Shown piece by piece: positions 8,161 through 17,327 of a stretch of 64,000 bases of DNA (its first letter is position 1; each line of letters starts with the position of its first letter). Under the pieces are notes generated by a model that searched no databases, was not told the DNA's origin, and saw only the letters and a program-made list of their open reading frames with translations. The stretch comes from Elizabethkingia occulta (GTDB lineage Bacteria > Bacteroidota > Bacteroidia > Flavobacteriales > Weeksellaceae), in NCBI RefSeq assembly GCF_002023715.1, contig NZ_MAHX01000013.1, positions 186,001 to 250,000 on the forward strand, written 5' to 3'. The translations under genes and the position numbers were made by a program.

Positions 8161-8928
8161 TTATTCTTCAGAAGGAGTTCTTTCTCTGGATCCATATAGC
8201 TGGAAGTTGAAGAAGAAGCTGTAATCATTAAGAGATGCTCCTACATAGTTGTAATGAGGGTCTTTTGCAAATGCTGCTCTGGAAGGTACAATAATTAACC
8301 CCTGAAGGTTATAATTAGCTGTAACATCATTTGTAAAAGATTTGAATAATTTAATAGCTTCCTGGAAACCTTCAATCTCGAAATAGCTGTTTGTGACTTT
8401 TACCGTATTATTAGTAGTGGCAGCGTCCAGTCTCTTTTGTTCAGAAGCGATTAATGCCTTTTTAGCATAGAACCATAATGGATCATCCTTTGCAACCCCG
8501 CCCTGATCTACAGTATTGAAAAAAGGAAGAGAACCTGTAAAGACAATTTTATCATCTGTACCTTTAATTGCACGGGTGGCGAAAGCAACCTGCATAATCT
8601 GCAATACATTTTTATCTTTTACATCAGTTCCATTTGTAGGTTGTGCATTTGGACGTACTACATAGATTACACCAGATGGTAATGTTTTAGCCAGTGTGGA
8701 TAACTTTACATTTTTGTCATCCGGCTTATTGGTATCATCAAATGTTTTAATCTTTCCTCTGTCATCGAAGTAGTGAGTATCTAAGTAATCTTTTATCGCA
8801 GTATCATCATAGGAATTTTGCGTAGCCTGATCTACATTCGGGATAAGATTTTGATTGTAGTAATCATCTTTTCTACATGAATTTAGTACAGTAGAAGCTA
8901 CCAACAAACCTAATAATAATTTTTTCAT
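8161..8928 (-). CDS. Lipoprotein, possibly FKBP-like
   Basis: The 255-residue protein has a lipoprotein signal peptide ending at 'LNSC' (Cys18). The mature part carries a helical segment near residues 40-50 ('AIKDYLDTHYF'), a glycine-containing strand 'FTGSLPFFNTVDQGG' and a C-terminal section 'LQGLIIVPSRAAFAKDPHYNY' followed by 'FFFNFQLYGS'. These three elements resemble flavobacterial FKBP-like lipoproteins, where 'L-Q-G-L-I-I-V-P-S' corresponds to the end of the fold. The isomerase active-site aromatics are not convincingly present, so activity is doubtful. It probably sits in the periplasm or outer membrane. It is monocistronic. Confidence 0.55.
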   Translation of the reverse strand: MKKLLLGLLVASTVLNSCRKDDYYNQNLIPNVDQATQNSYDDTAIKDYLDTHYFDDRGKIKTFDDTNKPDDKNVKLSTLAKTLPSGVIYVVRPNAQPTNGTDVKDKNVLQIMQVAFATRAIKGTDDKIVFTGSLPFFNTVDQGGVAKDDPLWFYAKKALIASEQKRLDAATTNNTVKVTNSYFEIEGFQEAIKLFKSFTNDVTANYNLQGLIIVPSRAAFAKDPHYNYVGASLNDYSFFFNFQLYGSRERTPSEE

Positions 8929-8992
8929 TGTATCTTTATAAAATTATTGACTATTCTTAAACGTATATAACTACGCAAAAGTATAAAAAAAT

Positions 8993-9439
8993 ATGAGAAT
9001 TGATAAATTTTTATGGAGTGTAAGATTCTATAAGACCAGAAGTATTGCAACAGAGGAAATTAAAAAGAACAGAGTTAGTATTGGCGGGCAGGTTGTAAAG
9101 TCTTCTAAAGAGGTAACAGAGGGAGACGTAATCACGATCCGTAAAAACCAGATTGACTATAAAATAAAAGTAATACAGGTTCCTAAAAGTAGGATTGGGG
9201 CGAAACTAGTAACCCTGCACATCAAAGATATGACGGATTCCGAGCAATATGCACTTCTGGAATCCCGTAGACTGACTCAGGATTATTACCGTCAGAGAGG
9301 AGAGGGGAGACCTACCAAAAAAGACCGTCGGGAGATGGACGGCTTTCTTGACGTAGATGATGACGATGAAGAAGAAACAGAACCGTCAGATAAAGATTGG
9401 GACGACTTTTTTAATGATGAAGCTGAAGGTGATGAATAA
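8993..9439 (+). CDS. S4-domain RNA-binding protein, Hsp15-like
   Basis: The 148-residue protein starts with an S4 RNA-binding domain: 'MRIDKFLWSVRFYKTRSIA' and 'KKNRVSIGGQVVKSSKEV', followed by 'GDVITIRK'. This matches the Hsp15/HslR family, which binds stalled 50S subunits carrying nascent chains. A basic linker ('RQRGEGRPTKKDRREMDGF') leads to a strongly acidic tail rich in Asp and Glu. The 3' end overlaps the convergent aroK gene by 29 bases. Lengths of 130-150 residues with an acidic tail are usual in this family. Confidence 0.88.
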   Translation: MRIDKFLWSVRFYKTRSIATEEIKKNRVSIGGQVVKSSKEVTEGDVITIRKNQIDYKIKVIQVPKSRIGAKLVTLHIKDMTDSEQYALLESRRLTQDYYRQRGEGRPTKKDRREMDGFLDVDDDDEEETEPSDKDWDDFFNDEAEGDE

Positions 9440-9932
9440 TCTCATTTGAGATTTCCTCATCAGTTTTATTATCTGTGTCTATAATAAACTCGGCTTCGTT
9501 ATAGAAAGTATTCCTTTCAAATAAATGCTTTGCGATAAACTCCGGAAGATCTTCTTCACTTATTCTGGCAATAAGAGGACGTTTATCTTTTTGTTTCGAT
9601 AGCCTTTCTGCTAGAGTACCCACTTTAGCTCTCAAATAAAAACTTTTAGAATGTCTGGTGATGGTATCCATGTTATTATAATAAACAGGGGTACCTCCGC
9701 CAAGACTTAATATGATGTTTTCTTCCGAAGAAAGGAGTTCTTCCAGCATGTGTTTCTCTGCTTTTCTAAAACCCAGTTCCCCCATTTCCTTGAAAATTGT
9801 GGGAATGTCCTTTCCCAGGTGCAAAGAAATTTCTTTATCGAGGTCAAATAATTTAAAATTTATTTTCTGGGCGAGGGTTCTGGATATGTGAGACTTACCA
9901 CTGCCCATGTAGCCTAATAGCGAAATGATCAT
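9411..9932 (-). CDS. aroK: Shikimate kinase
   Basis: The enzyme phosphorylates shikimate with ATP in aromatic amino-acid synthesis. The 173-residue protein has the P-loop 'GYMGSGKSH' at residues 7-15, the shikimate-binding 'FDLDKEI' with the conserved Asp, 'GELGFRKAEKHML' with the substrate Arg/Glu, 'LSLGGGTPV', and the lid arginine in 'KDKRPLI'. Length is typical. The 3' end overlaps the convergent S4-domain gene by 29 bases, so the two mRNAs would be complementary at their tails. Confidence 0.93.
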   Translation of the reverse strand: MIISLLGYMGSGKSHISRTLAQKINFKLFDLDKEISLHLGKDIPTIFKEMGELGFRKAEKHMLEELLSSEENIILSLGGGTPVYYNNMDTITRHSKSFYLRAKVGTLAERLSKQKDKRPLIARISEEDLPEFIAKHLFERNTFYNEAEFIIDTDNKTDEEISNEIIHHLQLHH

Positions 9933-9963
9933 GATTTTTTTTTAAACAAATGTCCAAAAAAAT

Positions 9964-9993
9964 TTTGAGATATGAAAAAAAGTAGTATCTTTG
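9964..9993 (+). promoter_or_regulatory. Promoter of the tRNA cluster
   Basis: TTTG (9964-9967), an 18-base spacer and TATCTTTG (9986-9993) match the Bacteroidota -33/-7 consensus TTTG-N19-TAnnTTTG. The expected start is near 10000, about 38 bases before the first tRNA. Confidence 0.75.
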
Positions 9994-10037
9994 CACCACT
10001 TTAGAAACAGAGATAAACACTGATTAATAAAGTGACC

Positions 10038-10110
10038 GACCTGGTAGCTCAGCTGGTAGAGCAATACACTTTTAATGTATGGGTCCTGGGTTCGAATCCC
10101 AGCCAGGTCA
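10038..10110 (+). tRNA. tRNA-Lys (UUU)
   Basis: The 73-nt cloverleaf has acceptor stem GACCTGG/CCAGGTC, D arm with 'AGCTCAGCTGGTAGAGC', and anticodon stem ATACA/TGTAT with loop CTTTTAA giving anticodon TTT. The T arm contains GGTTCGAATCC. CCA is not encoded. It is identical to the copy at 10279-10351. Confidence 0.97.
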
Positions 10111-10146
10111 CTACTCAAAAAAATGTCTCACTAGAGAAATTTTTTT

Positions 10147-10229
10147 GCCTGTGTGGTGAAATTGGTAGACACGCCATCTTGAGGGGGTGGTATCCAAAGG
10201 ATGTGCTGGTTCGAATCCAGTCGCAGGCA
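10147..10229 (+). tRNA. tRNA-Leu (GAG)
   Basis: The 83-nt class II tRNA has acceptor stem GCCTGTG/CGCAGGC, anticodon stem CCATC/GGTGG around anticodon GAG, a variable arm and a T arm with GGTTCGAATCC. It lies 36 bases after the first tRNA-Lys, in the same transcript. Confidence 0.95.
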
Positions 10230-10278
10230 CACAGAGAAAAATAATTTTGAATATTAAGTCTTTAGACTTTACATTCAA

Positions 10279-10351
10279 GACCTGGTAGCTCAGCTGGTAG
10301 AGCAATACACTTTTAATGTATGGGTCCTGGGTTCGAATCCCAGCCAGGTCA
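10279..10351 (+). tRNA. tRNA-Lys (UUU), second identical copy
   Basis: Base-for-base the same as the tRNA at 10038-10110, with anticodon TTT. It lies 49 bases after tRNA-Leu and probably ends the cluster. A weak hairpin (AAAAGCCTTTC ... GAAGGGCTTTT, about 10400-10430) followed by T-rich sequence may be the terminator. Confidence 0.97.
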
Positions 10352-10486
10352 CAATTTAATTTGAATTTTTTTCATATTAATATTTTGTGATTTGGTGTTT
10401 TAAAAGCCTTTCAGTAACCTGAAGGGCTTTTAATTTTTTTATGAAGTTCTCCTTTTTATCCCTATATTTACGCTAAAGTACTCCCT

Positions 10487-10876
10487 ATGAAAAATGTATT
10501 GAAGATTGTATTTGGTATGCTGCTCTTTGTTGCTTTTGTTGCATGCAGAGGAAATGAAGATAGTTTGCCGCCAAGTAATAAAATACAGGGAGAATGGATA
10601 TTGCAGAATACAGTAGCCGGTAGGACGGTTACCTATAACTTCAGAGCGAGTGATGTAGTTATTACGGAATCGGGCATTGTAACAAGTTCAAATACCTATT
10701 CGTATTCTGTAGTCTATGAAAACTATAAAGACCCTAAAAGCCAGGATCAGAAACAAGATGTTGTCTATATTGGAGGAAACAAATTTGTATTAACCTTTGA
10801 AGGGTCCGGCCGGATGGTATTAACTAATCCTAATTCAACGCCGGCAGTGAAGCTGGAGTTTGAAAGACGAAGATAA
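10487..10876 (+). CDS. Small lipoprotein, possibly lipocalin-like
   Basis: The 129-residue protein has a lipoprotein signal peptide with Cys20 in 'FVAC'. The mature part begins with a short polar linker, then 'IQGEWILQNTVAGRTVTYNF', an opening typical of small beta-barrel lipoproteins of the lipocalin-like type (G-x-W), and continues as alternating beta strands to 'KLEFERRR'. No catalytic motif is visible. It stands alone between the tRNA cluster and a bidirectional terminator. Function unknown. Confidence 0.65.
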   Translation: MKNVLKIVFGMLLFVAFVACRGNEDSLPPSNKIQGEWILQNTVAGRTVTYNFRASDVVITESGIVTSSNTYSYSVVYENYKDPKSQDQKQDVVYIGGNKFVLTFEGSGRMVLTNPNSTPAVKLEFERRR

Positions 10877-10900
10877 CCTGATTATAACAATAGAAAATAA

Positions 10901-10935
10901 AAAAAGACAAATTACACAGTAATTTGTCTTTTTGC
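10901..10935. terminator. Bidirectional terminator, lipoprotein gene and exonuclease III gene
   Basis: A perfect 14-bp stem (10901-10914 with 10920-10933) has a 5-base loop and A-run/T-run ends. It lies between the convergent genes. Confidence 0.9.
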
Positions 10936-10937
10936 TT

Positions 10938-11702
10938 TTAGAGATCTAATTCTACCATTACAGGGCAGTGATCGGAATGCATAGCCTCTGGTAGTATAAT
11001 AGCTCTTTGGATTTTATCTTTCAGGGTATTGCTTACCATGTTGTAATCTAATCGCCAGCCTTTGTTATTGGCTCTTGCATTAGCACGATAGCTCCACCAG
11101 CTGTATTGTCGTGTTTCCGGATTTTTATAGCGGAAAGCATCGGTAAATTCTCCTTCGTCTAAGAACTTAGACAGATACTCTCTTTCCATAGGTAAAAAGC
11201 CAGATACACTAGCTAAACGAATCGGATCGTGAATATCGATAGCTTCGTGACATATATTGAAGTCTCCACAAACAATAAGATTAGGGATAGTTTTGCGGAG
11301 CTCCTTTAGATAGTTTAAGAAGTCATAGCAAAACTGCATTTTAAGATCCAGTCGCGAAATGTTAGTTGCCGAAGGCACGTAAACAGAGATTACTGAGAAA
11401 TTATCGAAATCCAGTCTTATGACGCGGCCTTCAAAATCTATATAATCTATTCCTGTTCCGTATTCTATATGATTAGGTTTGTGCTTTGTAGCGATACCTA
11501 CGCCGCTGTAACCTTTTTTCTGTGCGGAATACCAGTAACTTTCATATTGAAGATCACTGAATGCTCCTATATTGATTTGTTCCGGTTGTGCCTTGCTTTC
11601 CTGGAAGCAAATAATATCAGGATTTGCAAAAGATAACCATGTAGTAAAGTCCTTTGCAAAAGCCGCACGGATCCCGTTAACGTTATAGCTGATAATTTTC
11701 AT
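10938..11702 (-). CDS. xth: Exodeoxyribonuclease III (AP endonuclease)
   Basis: The 254-residue protein is a complete ExoIII/APE1-type nuclease that cleaves at abasic sites in base-excision repair. Motifs in order are 'MKIISYNVNGIRAA' (metal Asn), 'IICFQESKA' (metal Glu), 'YSGVGIATK', 'SVYVPSATN', 'IVCGDFNICHEAID' (Asp and Asn), 'QYSWWSYRANARANNKGWRLDY' region and the C-terminal catalytic 'SDHCPV' (Asp-His). All active-site residues are present. The gene shares a terminator with the convergent lipoprotein gene. Confidence 0.94.
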   Translation of the reverse strand: MKIISYNVNGIRAAFAKDFTTWLSFANPDIICFQESKAQPEQINIGAFSDLQYESYWYSAQKKGYSGVGIATKHKPNHIEYGTGIDYIDFEGRVIRLDFDNFSVISVYVPSATNISRLDLKMQFCYDFLNYLKELRKTIPNLIVCGDFNICHEAIDIHDPIRLASVSGFLPMEREYLSKFLDEGEFTDAFRYKNPETRQYSWWSYRANARANNKGWRLDYNMVSNTLKDKIQRAIILPEAMHSDHCPVMVELDL

Positions 11703-11805
11703 AAATTTAATTGGAGATTTGAGGTCAGAAACAAATGTCTAACACATTTACCCTTCACAGATAAATGAATTGTTATGTCTCTGAATTAATATTTTGTGCT
11801 TTGTA

Positions 11806-12795
11806 TCAGATTTCAATATTTTCAAACTGATTCTTAGCCTCATTAATAAGTTCATTTAGTTCAATCAGTGTCAAAGCCTGAAGGAATTTGGATTTTAATT
11901 CTTTGAAATGAGGTATTCCTTTGAAGTAGTTATTATAATGCTGGCGCATCTCTACTAATCCGGGTCTTTCCCCTTTCCATTCTACAGACCATTCTGCATG
12001 TTGCTGTACTGCAAGAAGCCTGTCTTTTACAGTTGGTTTAGGTAAGTTCTCCCCGGTTTGGAAGAAATGTTTAATCTCATTAAAGATCCAAGGATACCCG
12101 ATAGCACCACGGCCTATCATAATACCGTCGCAATCGTATTTCTGCTTATATTCTAAAGCTTTTTCCGGTGAATCGATATCTCCGTTCCCGAAAATTGGAA
12201 TCTCAATATTTGGATTGTTTTTTATACGGGAAATATGATTCCAGTCAGCTTCACCTTTATACATCTGTGCACGTGTTCTTGCATGGATGGTCAGTGCTTT
12301 AATTCCGGTTTCCTGTAGCCTTTCAGCTACCTCATCAATATTAATAGATTCCGTGTCCCAGCCTAGTCTTGTTTTTACGGTTACAGGTAGGTGAGTAGAA
12401 TTTACAACAGCCTTGGTAAGACGTACCATCAGATCAATATCTTTCAATACTCCTGCGCCAGCACCTTTACACACCACTTTTTTTACCGGACAACCAAAGT
12501 TAATGTCTACAAGATCCGGTTCTACAGTTTCTACAATTCTGGCAGACATTGCCATTGCCTCTTCATCTCCTCCAAATATCTGGATACCTACAGGCCTTTC
12601 GTAATCGAAAATATCTAATTTTTTTCGACTCTTTATTGCATCTCTGATCAATCCTTCGGAGGAAATAAATTCAGAATACATAAGATCCGCACCATGCATT
12701 TTGCAAAGTCTGCGGAAAGGAGGATCCGAAACATCTTCCATCGGAGCTAAAAGCAGCGGGAAGTCAGGAAGCTCTATGTTACCAATTTTTACCAT
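11806..12795 (-). CDS. dusB: tRNA-dihydrouridine synthase (DusB type)
   Basis: The 329-residue FMN enzyme reduces uridine to dihydrouridine in the tRNA D loop. It opens with 'PLLLAPMEDVSDPPFRRLC' (FMN-binding barrel strand 1), then 'VGIQIFGGD', 'DINFGCPVKKVVCKGAGAG' with the catalytic Cys, 'VTVKTRLGWD', 'LTIHARTRAQMYKGEADW', 'IFGNGDI' and 'GIMIGRGAIG'. The ATG at 12795 gives the usual N-terminus; an upstream extension reaching 12924 is open but not family-like and would overlap the divergent thyA start. Confidence 0.93.
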   Translation of the reverse strand: MVKIGNIELPDFPLLLAPMEDVSDPPFRRLCKMHGADLMYSEFISSEGLIRDAIKSRKKLDIFDYERPVGIQIFGGDEEAMAMSARIVETVEPDLVDINFGCPVKKVVCKGAGAGVLKDIDLMVRLTKAVVNSTHLPVTVKTRLGWDTESINIDEVAERLQETGIKALTIHARTRAQMYKGEADWNHISRIKNNPNIEIPIFGNGDIDSPEKALEYKQKYDCDGIMIGRGAIGYPWIFNEIKHFFQTGENLPKPTVKDRLLAVQQHAEWSVEWKGERPGLVEMRQHYNNYFKGIPHFKELKSKFLQALTLIELNELINEAKNQFENIEI

Positions 12796-12864
12796 AAGTT
12801 GTGCAAAATTACGATTTTTAGATGAAATCAATAAATGAAACAGGTATAGTCGAAGACATAAATT

Positions 12865-12895
12865 TTTGAGATGTAGAGAGTAATTTCTATATTTG
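12865..12895 (+). promoter_or_regulatory. Promoter of thyA
   Basis: TTTG (12865-12868), a 19-base spacer and TATATTTG (12888-12895) are a near-perfect match to the Bacteroidota consensus. The ATG of thyA lies 27 bases after the -7 box. Confidence 0.78.
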
Positions 12896-12922
12896 TTGAC
12901 AGTAATTTTTACGCTACCCGAC

Positions 12923-13717
12923 ATGCAAAACTACCTTCATTTACTTCAGGATATTTTAGATAACGGATCAGATAAAACAGACAGAACAGGCACAGGAACC
13001 AGAAGTTTATTCGGGTATCAGCTGCGTTATGACCTGTCTAAAGGTTTTCCATTAGTAACTACTAAAAAGGTTCACCTTAAATCTATTGTCTATGAACTGC
13101 TTTGGTTTCTGAAGGGAGATACAAACATTAAATACCTTAAGGATAATGGTGTTTCCATATGGGATGAATGGGCAGATGAGAATGGTGATCTGGGACCTGT
13201 ATACGGTGCTCAGTGGAGAAGTTGGAGAGGAGCGGATAATAAAGTTGTAGATCAGATCTCTGAAGTAATCGATCAGATTAAAAAGAATCCTGATTCCAGA
13301 AGACTTATTGTTTCTGCATGGAACGTTGCTGAAATCCCAAATATGGCATTGGCACCTTGTCATGCAATGTTTCAGTTTTATGTAGCGGATGGAAAGCTGT
13401 CTTTGCAGCTATACCAGAGAAGTGCCGATGTTTTCCTGGGAGTTCCTTTTAATATTGCAAGTTATGCTTTGCTATTAATGATGGTAGCACAAGTTACAGG
13501 ACTTCAGGTTGGCGATTATGTACATAGCTTCGGAGATGTACACATTTATAATAACCACTTCGAACAGGTAAACAGACAACTGGCACGTGATCCGAAACCT
13601 TTACCGGTAATGAAGATAAATCCTGATGTAAAAGATATCTTCGATTTTAAATTTGAGGATTTCGAATTACTGAATTATGATCCGCTCCCAGGTATTAAAG
13701 CACCTGTTGCTATTTAA
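12923..13717 (+). CDS. thyA: Thymidylate synthase
   Basis: ThyA methylates dUMP to dTMP with methylene-tetrahydrofolate. The 264-residue length from the ATG at 12923 equals that of the E. coli enzyme. Motifs include '[19 protein letters not shown]', '[11 protein letters not shown]', '[17 protein letters not shown]' and the catalytic cysteine in '[12 protein letters not shown]', followed by '[20 protein letters not shown]' and 'GDVHIYNNH'. I prefer this start to the one 30 bases upstream because 'MQNYLHLLQ' aligns with the known N-terminus. It is divergent from dusB. Confidence 0.97.
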   Translation: MQNYLHLLQDILDNGSDKTDRTGTGTRSLFGYQLRYDLSKGFPLVTTKKVHLKSIVYELLWFLKGDTNIKYLKDNGVSIWDEWADENGDLGPVYGAQWRSWRGADNKVVDQISEVIDQIKKNPDSRRLIVSAWNVAEIPNMALAPCHAMFQFYVADGKLSLQLYQRSADVFLGVPFNIASYALLLMMVAQVTGLQVGDYVHSFGDVHIYNNHFEQVNRQLARDPKPLPVMKINPDVKDIFDFKFEDFELLNYDPLPGIKAPVAI

Positions 13718-13724
13718 AATAAAT

Positions 13725-13755
13725 AAAAAAAGTGAGACTTGTTCTCACTTTTTTT
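13725..13755 (+). terminator. Terminator of thyA
   Basis: The stem AGTGAGA (13731-13737) pairs with TCTCACT (13743-13749), extended by an A-run and T-run. It directly follows thyA. Confidence 0.88.
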
Positions 13756-13819
13756 GTAACTTTTCCCTTTGTTTAAAGACAAATCCGCTAAAGTATACCC
13801 TTTGTAAATTCAATGTAAA

Positions 13820-16333
13820 ATGAAAAAGATCTTTATTGCAGCCCTGTTTTTAGGAACGCTTTTAAATGCAAATATGGCATTTGGCCAGACAGAAACATCC
13901 GGAAGAGATGGTGTTTATAGAGCTGCCCATACAAAAATGACAGAGCTGAAACACACTAAACTAAAAGTAAATTTCGACTATCAGAAAGAGCAAATGAATG
14001 GTGAAGAATGGCTTACAGCCTCACCTTATTTTTATGCAACAGACTCTTTGGTTCTGAATGCTAAAGCTATGCTTATTCATGAAGTGGCTTTGGATAAAGG
14101 TGGTAGTAAGACTCCTCTGAAATTTGATTATAAAAATGATATCCTGAAAATTAATCTGGATAAAACTTATAACAAAAATCAGGATTATACAGTATACATT
14201 AAATATACAGCCCGTCCTGGTGAAGTAAAGCAAAAAGGAAGTTCAGCGATTAGTGACGCTAAAGGCTTGTACTTTATCAACGCTCAGGGAAAAGAAGCGG
14301 ATAAACCAACGCAAATATGGACACAGGGAGAAACGGAATCTTCTTCCGCTTGGTTCCCAACAATAGATAAGACCAACCAGAAAACAACTCAGGAGATCTA
14401 TATGACAGTTCCGGATAAGTATGTTACATTATCCAATGGAATCCTGAAAGAATCCAAAAAAGAAGGAAACAACCTACGTACCGATCATTGGGTGATGGAG
14501 AAAAGACATTCACCTTATTTATTCTTTATGGGGGTCGGCGATTATGCGGTTGTAAAAGATAAGTGGAGAAATATTCCGGTAGACTATTATATCGAGAAAG
14601 AATATGAGCCATATGCTAAGCAAATTTATGGTAATACTCCGGAGATGATAGAGTTTTATTCTAAATATCTTAATTATGATTATCCATGGGCTAAATATGC
14701 TCAGATATCCGGACGCGACTATGTAAGTGGTGCTATGGAAAATACAACGGCTACTTTACATGGAGATGCTGTACAGCAAAAACCGGGTCAATTAGCTGAT
14801 GAAAATAGCTGGGAATCTACAATTGCTCACGAATTATTCCACCACTGGTTTGGGGATTTGGTAACCGCTGAAAGCTGGAGTAATCTTACTGTAAACGAAT
14901 CTTTTGCCAACTATTCTGAGTATCTGTGGTTCGAACATAAGTATGGTAAAGATTTGGCAGACTATCATCTGATGAAGGATGTGGGTAATTACCTGCATAA
15001 TCCAAATGATTATTCGAAGGATTTGGTACGCTTTAATTACGCTGATAAAGAAGATGTTTTCGATCTGGTAACTTATCAGAAAGGTGGCGGAATTCTTCAT
15101 ATGCTTCGCAATTATCTTGGTGAAGATGCTTTCAGACAGGGTCTTACGGATTATCTGAAAACAAATGAGTACGGAAATGGTGAAGCTCACCAATTGCGTC
15201 TTTCATTGGAAAAAGTGAGTGGAAAAGACCTTAACTGGTTCTTTAATCAGTGGTATTTCTCAAACGGTCATCCAAAATTATCTTACAACTACAATTATGA
15301 GCCTGTTAAAAAGCAGGTAACCGTTACGATTAATCAGTCACAGTCTCCTTTATTCCAATTCCCATTGGCTATAGATGTGTATGATAATGGTAAGCCAGTA
15401 CGTCAGAATGTATGGGTAGATGCCAAAGCAAATAACTCATTTACATTCCCTTCATCCAAAAGTCCTGATTTAGTAAATATAAACGCAGATGGTATTTTGT
15501 TATCTGCAATTACAGAAACTAAAACACCAGAACAATATTTATTACAGTACCAGGGTTCTAAAGAATTTTATAGCCGTTACAAAGCTGTTCAGGAAGCTGC
15601 TAAAAGTGCAGATAAGAATGACGCTGCTCTGAAAACATTATTGGCTGCACTAAAAGATCCTTTCTTCAGAGTAAGAATGAAAGCCTTAAACGGATTAGAC
15701 TTGTCTAAACCTAATCAGGCAAAATTGGCACTGGCTGAAGTAGAGAAATTAGCTTCGAATGATCCTAAAACATTGGTACAAGGAGAAGCAATTGCTGCAT
15801 TGGCTAAAACAAAGGATAAAAAATATCAGTCCTTATATGAAAAAGGAATTACTGTAGTTTCTAATGCCGTTAGCGGAAATTCATTAGCAGCATTGGCAAC
15901 TGTAGCGCCAGAGAAAATAGTCACTTATGCAGATAAAATTGACCTGAATAATGCGAGTGAAGGTTTAATCTCTACACTGTTACCAATTATTGTTAAAAAT
16001 AAAATAACAAAACAAATGCCTGCAATAGCAGAAACAGCAGCATTTTATCCTTTTATAAAAATGCAGGATCCTGAAGAAGGTAAGGCTGCGGAAGATGCTT
16101 ATAACTGGATTATGGGATCGGATAATTCAGAAGCGACAAAACGCCTTACAAAAGTTTTAGGTTTAGCGAAAAGTCAGGTAGGAGAAAATCCACAGGCAAA
16201 AATGATGATTGTGAATATGCTGAAAGCAGGACTTAATACAAAAATGGGAGTATTGAAAGCGGATCCGAAAAATGCGGAACTGCATAAGCAAATCGAAATG
16301 ATTAATAATGCTATAGAAGTTTACAGCAAATAA
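13820..16333 (+). CDS. M1 family zinc aminopeptidase, exported
   Basis: The 837-residue protein has a signal peptide ending near 'MAFGQ' (residue 23). The M1 beta-barrel N-domain is followed by the exopeptidase motif 'SGAMENTTATL' near residue 304 and the zinc site 'HELFHHWFGDLV' near residue 336, with the third ligand Glu in 'NESFANYSEY' 18 residues on. The conserved Tyr of the transition state lies further downstream. The C-terminal 200 residues form a HEAT-like helical array rich in Ala and Lys. It probably trims N-terminal residues from peptides in the periplasm. It is monocistronic with a strong terminator. Confidence 0.93.
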   Translation: MKKIFIAALFLGTLLNANMAFGQTETSGRDGVYRAAHTKMTELKHTKLKVNFDYQKEQMNGEEWLTASPYFYATDSLVLNAKAMLIHEVALDKGGSKTPLKFDYKNDILKINLDKTYNKNQDYTVYIKYTARPGEVKQKGSSAISDAKGLYFINAQGKEADKPTQIWTQGETESSSAWFPTIDKTNQKTTQEIYMTVPDKYVTLSNGILKESKKEGNNLRTDHWVMEKRHSPYLFFMGVGDYAVVKDKWRNIPVDYYIEKEYEPYAKQIYGNTPEMIEFYSKYLNYDYPWAKYAQISGRDYVSGAMENTTATLHGDAVQQKPGQLADENSWESTIAHELFHHWFGDLVTAESWSNLTVNESFANYSEYLWFEHKYGKDLADYHLMKDVGNYLHNPNDYSKDLVRFNYADKEDVFDLVTYQKGGGILHMLRNYLGEDAFRQGLTDYLKTNEYGNGEAHQLRLSLEKVSGKDLNWFFNQWYFSNGHPKLSYNYNYEPVKKQVTVTINQSQSPLFQFPLAIDVYDNGKPVRQNVWVDAKANNSFTFPSSKSPDLVNINADGILLSAITETKTPEQYLLQYQGSKEFYSRYKAVQEAAKSADKNDAALKTLLAALKDPFFRVRMKALNGLDLSKPNQAKLALAEVEKLASNDPKTLVQGEAIAALAKTKDKKYQSLYEKGITVVSNAVSGNSLAALATVAPEKIVTYADKIDLNNASEGLISTLLPIIVKNKITKQMPAIAETAAFYPFIKMQDPEEGKAAEDAYNWIMGSDNSEATKRLTKVLGLAKSQVGENPQAKMMIVNMLKAGLNTKMGVLKADPKNAELHKQIEMINNAIEVYSK

Positions 16334-16355
16334 TTGCTGTTTGCTTATCATAAAG

Positions 16356-16389
16356 AAGCTGCATCAGATTTTGATGCAGCTTTTTTTAT
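16356..16389 (+). terminator. Terminator of the M1 peptidase gene
   Basis: A perfect 11-bp stem (16356-16366 with 16372-16382), 5-base loop and T-run. Confidence 0.9.
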
Positions 16390-16444
16390 TTCTTCTATCC
16401 AGATATTAACCTCGACCAGATTTGTTATTCTTTTTTGGTATTGA

Positions 16445-17326
16445 TTATGTTCCAAAAGGTTTTTGATTGCTACAGGTAATATTTTCGCCAGGTTTTACAC
16501 CAAAATATTTACAGAAATATTGGTAATATTCATACCTGTATTGGGTTTTGGGCAATGTTTTTCCCTGTCCGCATTCGATTCCACCGTTAATGATATTAAC
16601 TGTTGTTCCAAATCCGGAAACTCTTCCACTTTCAATATCTTTTTCTGTAGGTTTCCATTTGCCGGTCATTACATCGTGACAAGATGGCTTCGGGGCCTGA
16701 GCTGTCATCCAAAACCAGATTGCAGAAGCAAAAGACAGTACATTATCCTGTGCTAAAAGTCCCGGATTTTTTAAGAGTACGTTTTTATCGCCAAACCATG
16801 CTTCACTAAATTGTCCGTAATTATAATTCCAGCTAAGCTGTTTCGGACCACGGCCATAATAGGCTTGTCCGTCAGTTGGCGGATAAGCTGTTTTGGAAGG
16901 ATCAGTATAATTATTTCCGTTTCCCTTATTGTTTTCTTCTATAAAATAAAGTCCCCATGCGAAATATCCGCCGGGAGCATCATTCCACCCACCACTGGTT
17001 TCCTGCGCAATGTTAGCCAGAAAAGCAGCTAATTCTCTTTTTTGGTTTTCAGCAGAACCTTCATTTAGGAAAGTAGGGAAATGTGTTGCGGCTTTTATAA
17101 AAGCCTGATAGGAATAAAAATCCTGATGTTTGCTGTCTTTTCCCTGAATGTTATTCCTGTTGGGAAATAATTTATTCCATGTTTTGGCATCTATAAGCAG
17201 GGCAATACGCTGAGAAGAATTGTTATCCACAATATGTTGTATGTTTTTACTTTGGGTTTTCTGGGCACAAGACTGTCCGGATAATAAAAAAACTAAAGAA
17301 ATGCTTGTAATAAATGAGAGTTTCAT
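16445..17326 (-). CDS. GH19 family chitinase-like glycoside hydrolase
   Basis: The 293-residue protein has an export signal ending near 'LLSGQSCAQ'; the Cys makes a lipoprotein possible but the lipobox is poor. The GH19 catalytic domain covers residues about 40-290. The catalytic acid is in '[15 protein letters not shown]', and the family signature '[18 protein letters not shown]' follows, with '[13 protein letters not shown]' and the late '[12 protein letters not shown]'. GH19 enzymes cleave chitin or, in some branches, peptidoglycan, and either is possible. Its start lies one base after the stop of the upstream DUF2461 gene, so the two form an operon. Confidence 0.88.
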   Translation of the reverse strand: MKLSFITSISLVFLLSGQSCAQKTQSKNIQHIVDNNSSQRIALLIDAKTWNKLFPNRNNIQGKDSKHQDFYSYQAFIKAATHFPTFLNEGSAENQKRELAAFLANIAQETSGGWNDAPGGYFAWGLYFIEENNKGNGNNYTDPSKTAYPPTDGQAYYGRGPKQLSWNYNYGQFSEAWFGDKNVLLKNPGLLAQDNVLSFASAIWFWMTAQAPKPSCHDVMTGKWKPTEKDIESGRVSGFGTTVNIINGGIECGQGKTLPKTQYRYEYYQYFCKYFGVKPGENITCSNQKPFGT

Positions 17327-17327
17327 A

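Noticed and set aside
9411-9439. Convergent overlap of the S4-domain gene and aroK
   Set aside because: A 29-base tail overlap is common in compact genomes and has no extra signal.
10032-10244. Open frames across the tRNA cluster
   Set aside because: They are read-through of tRNA sequence; tRNA folding fully explains the region.
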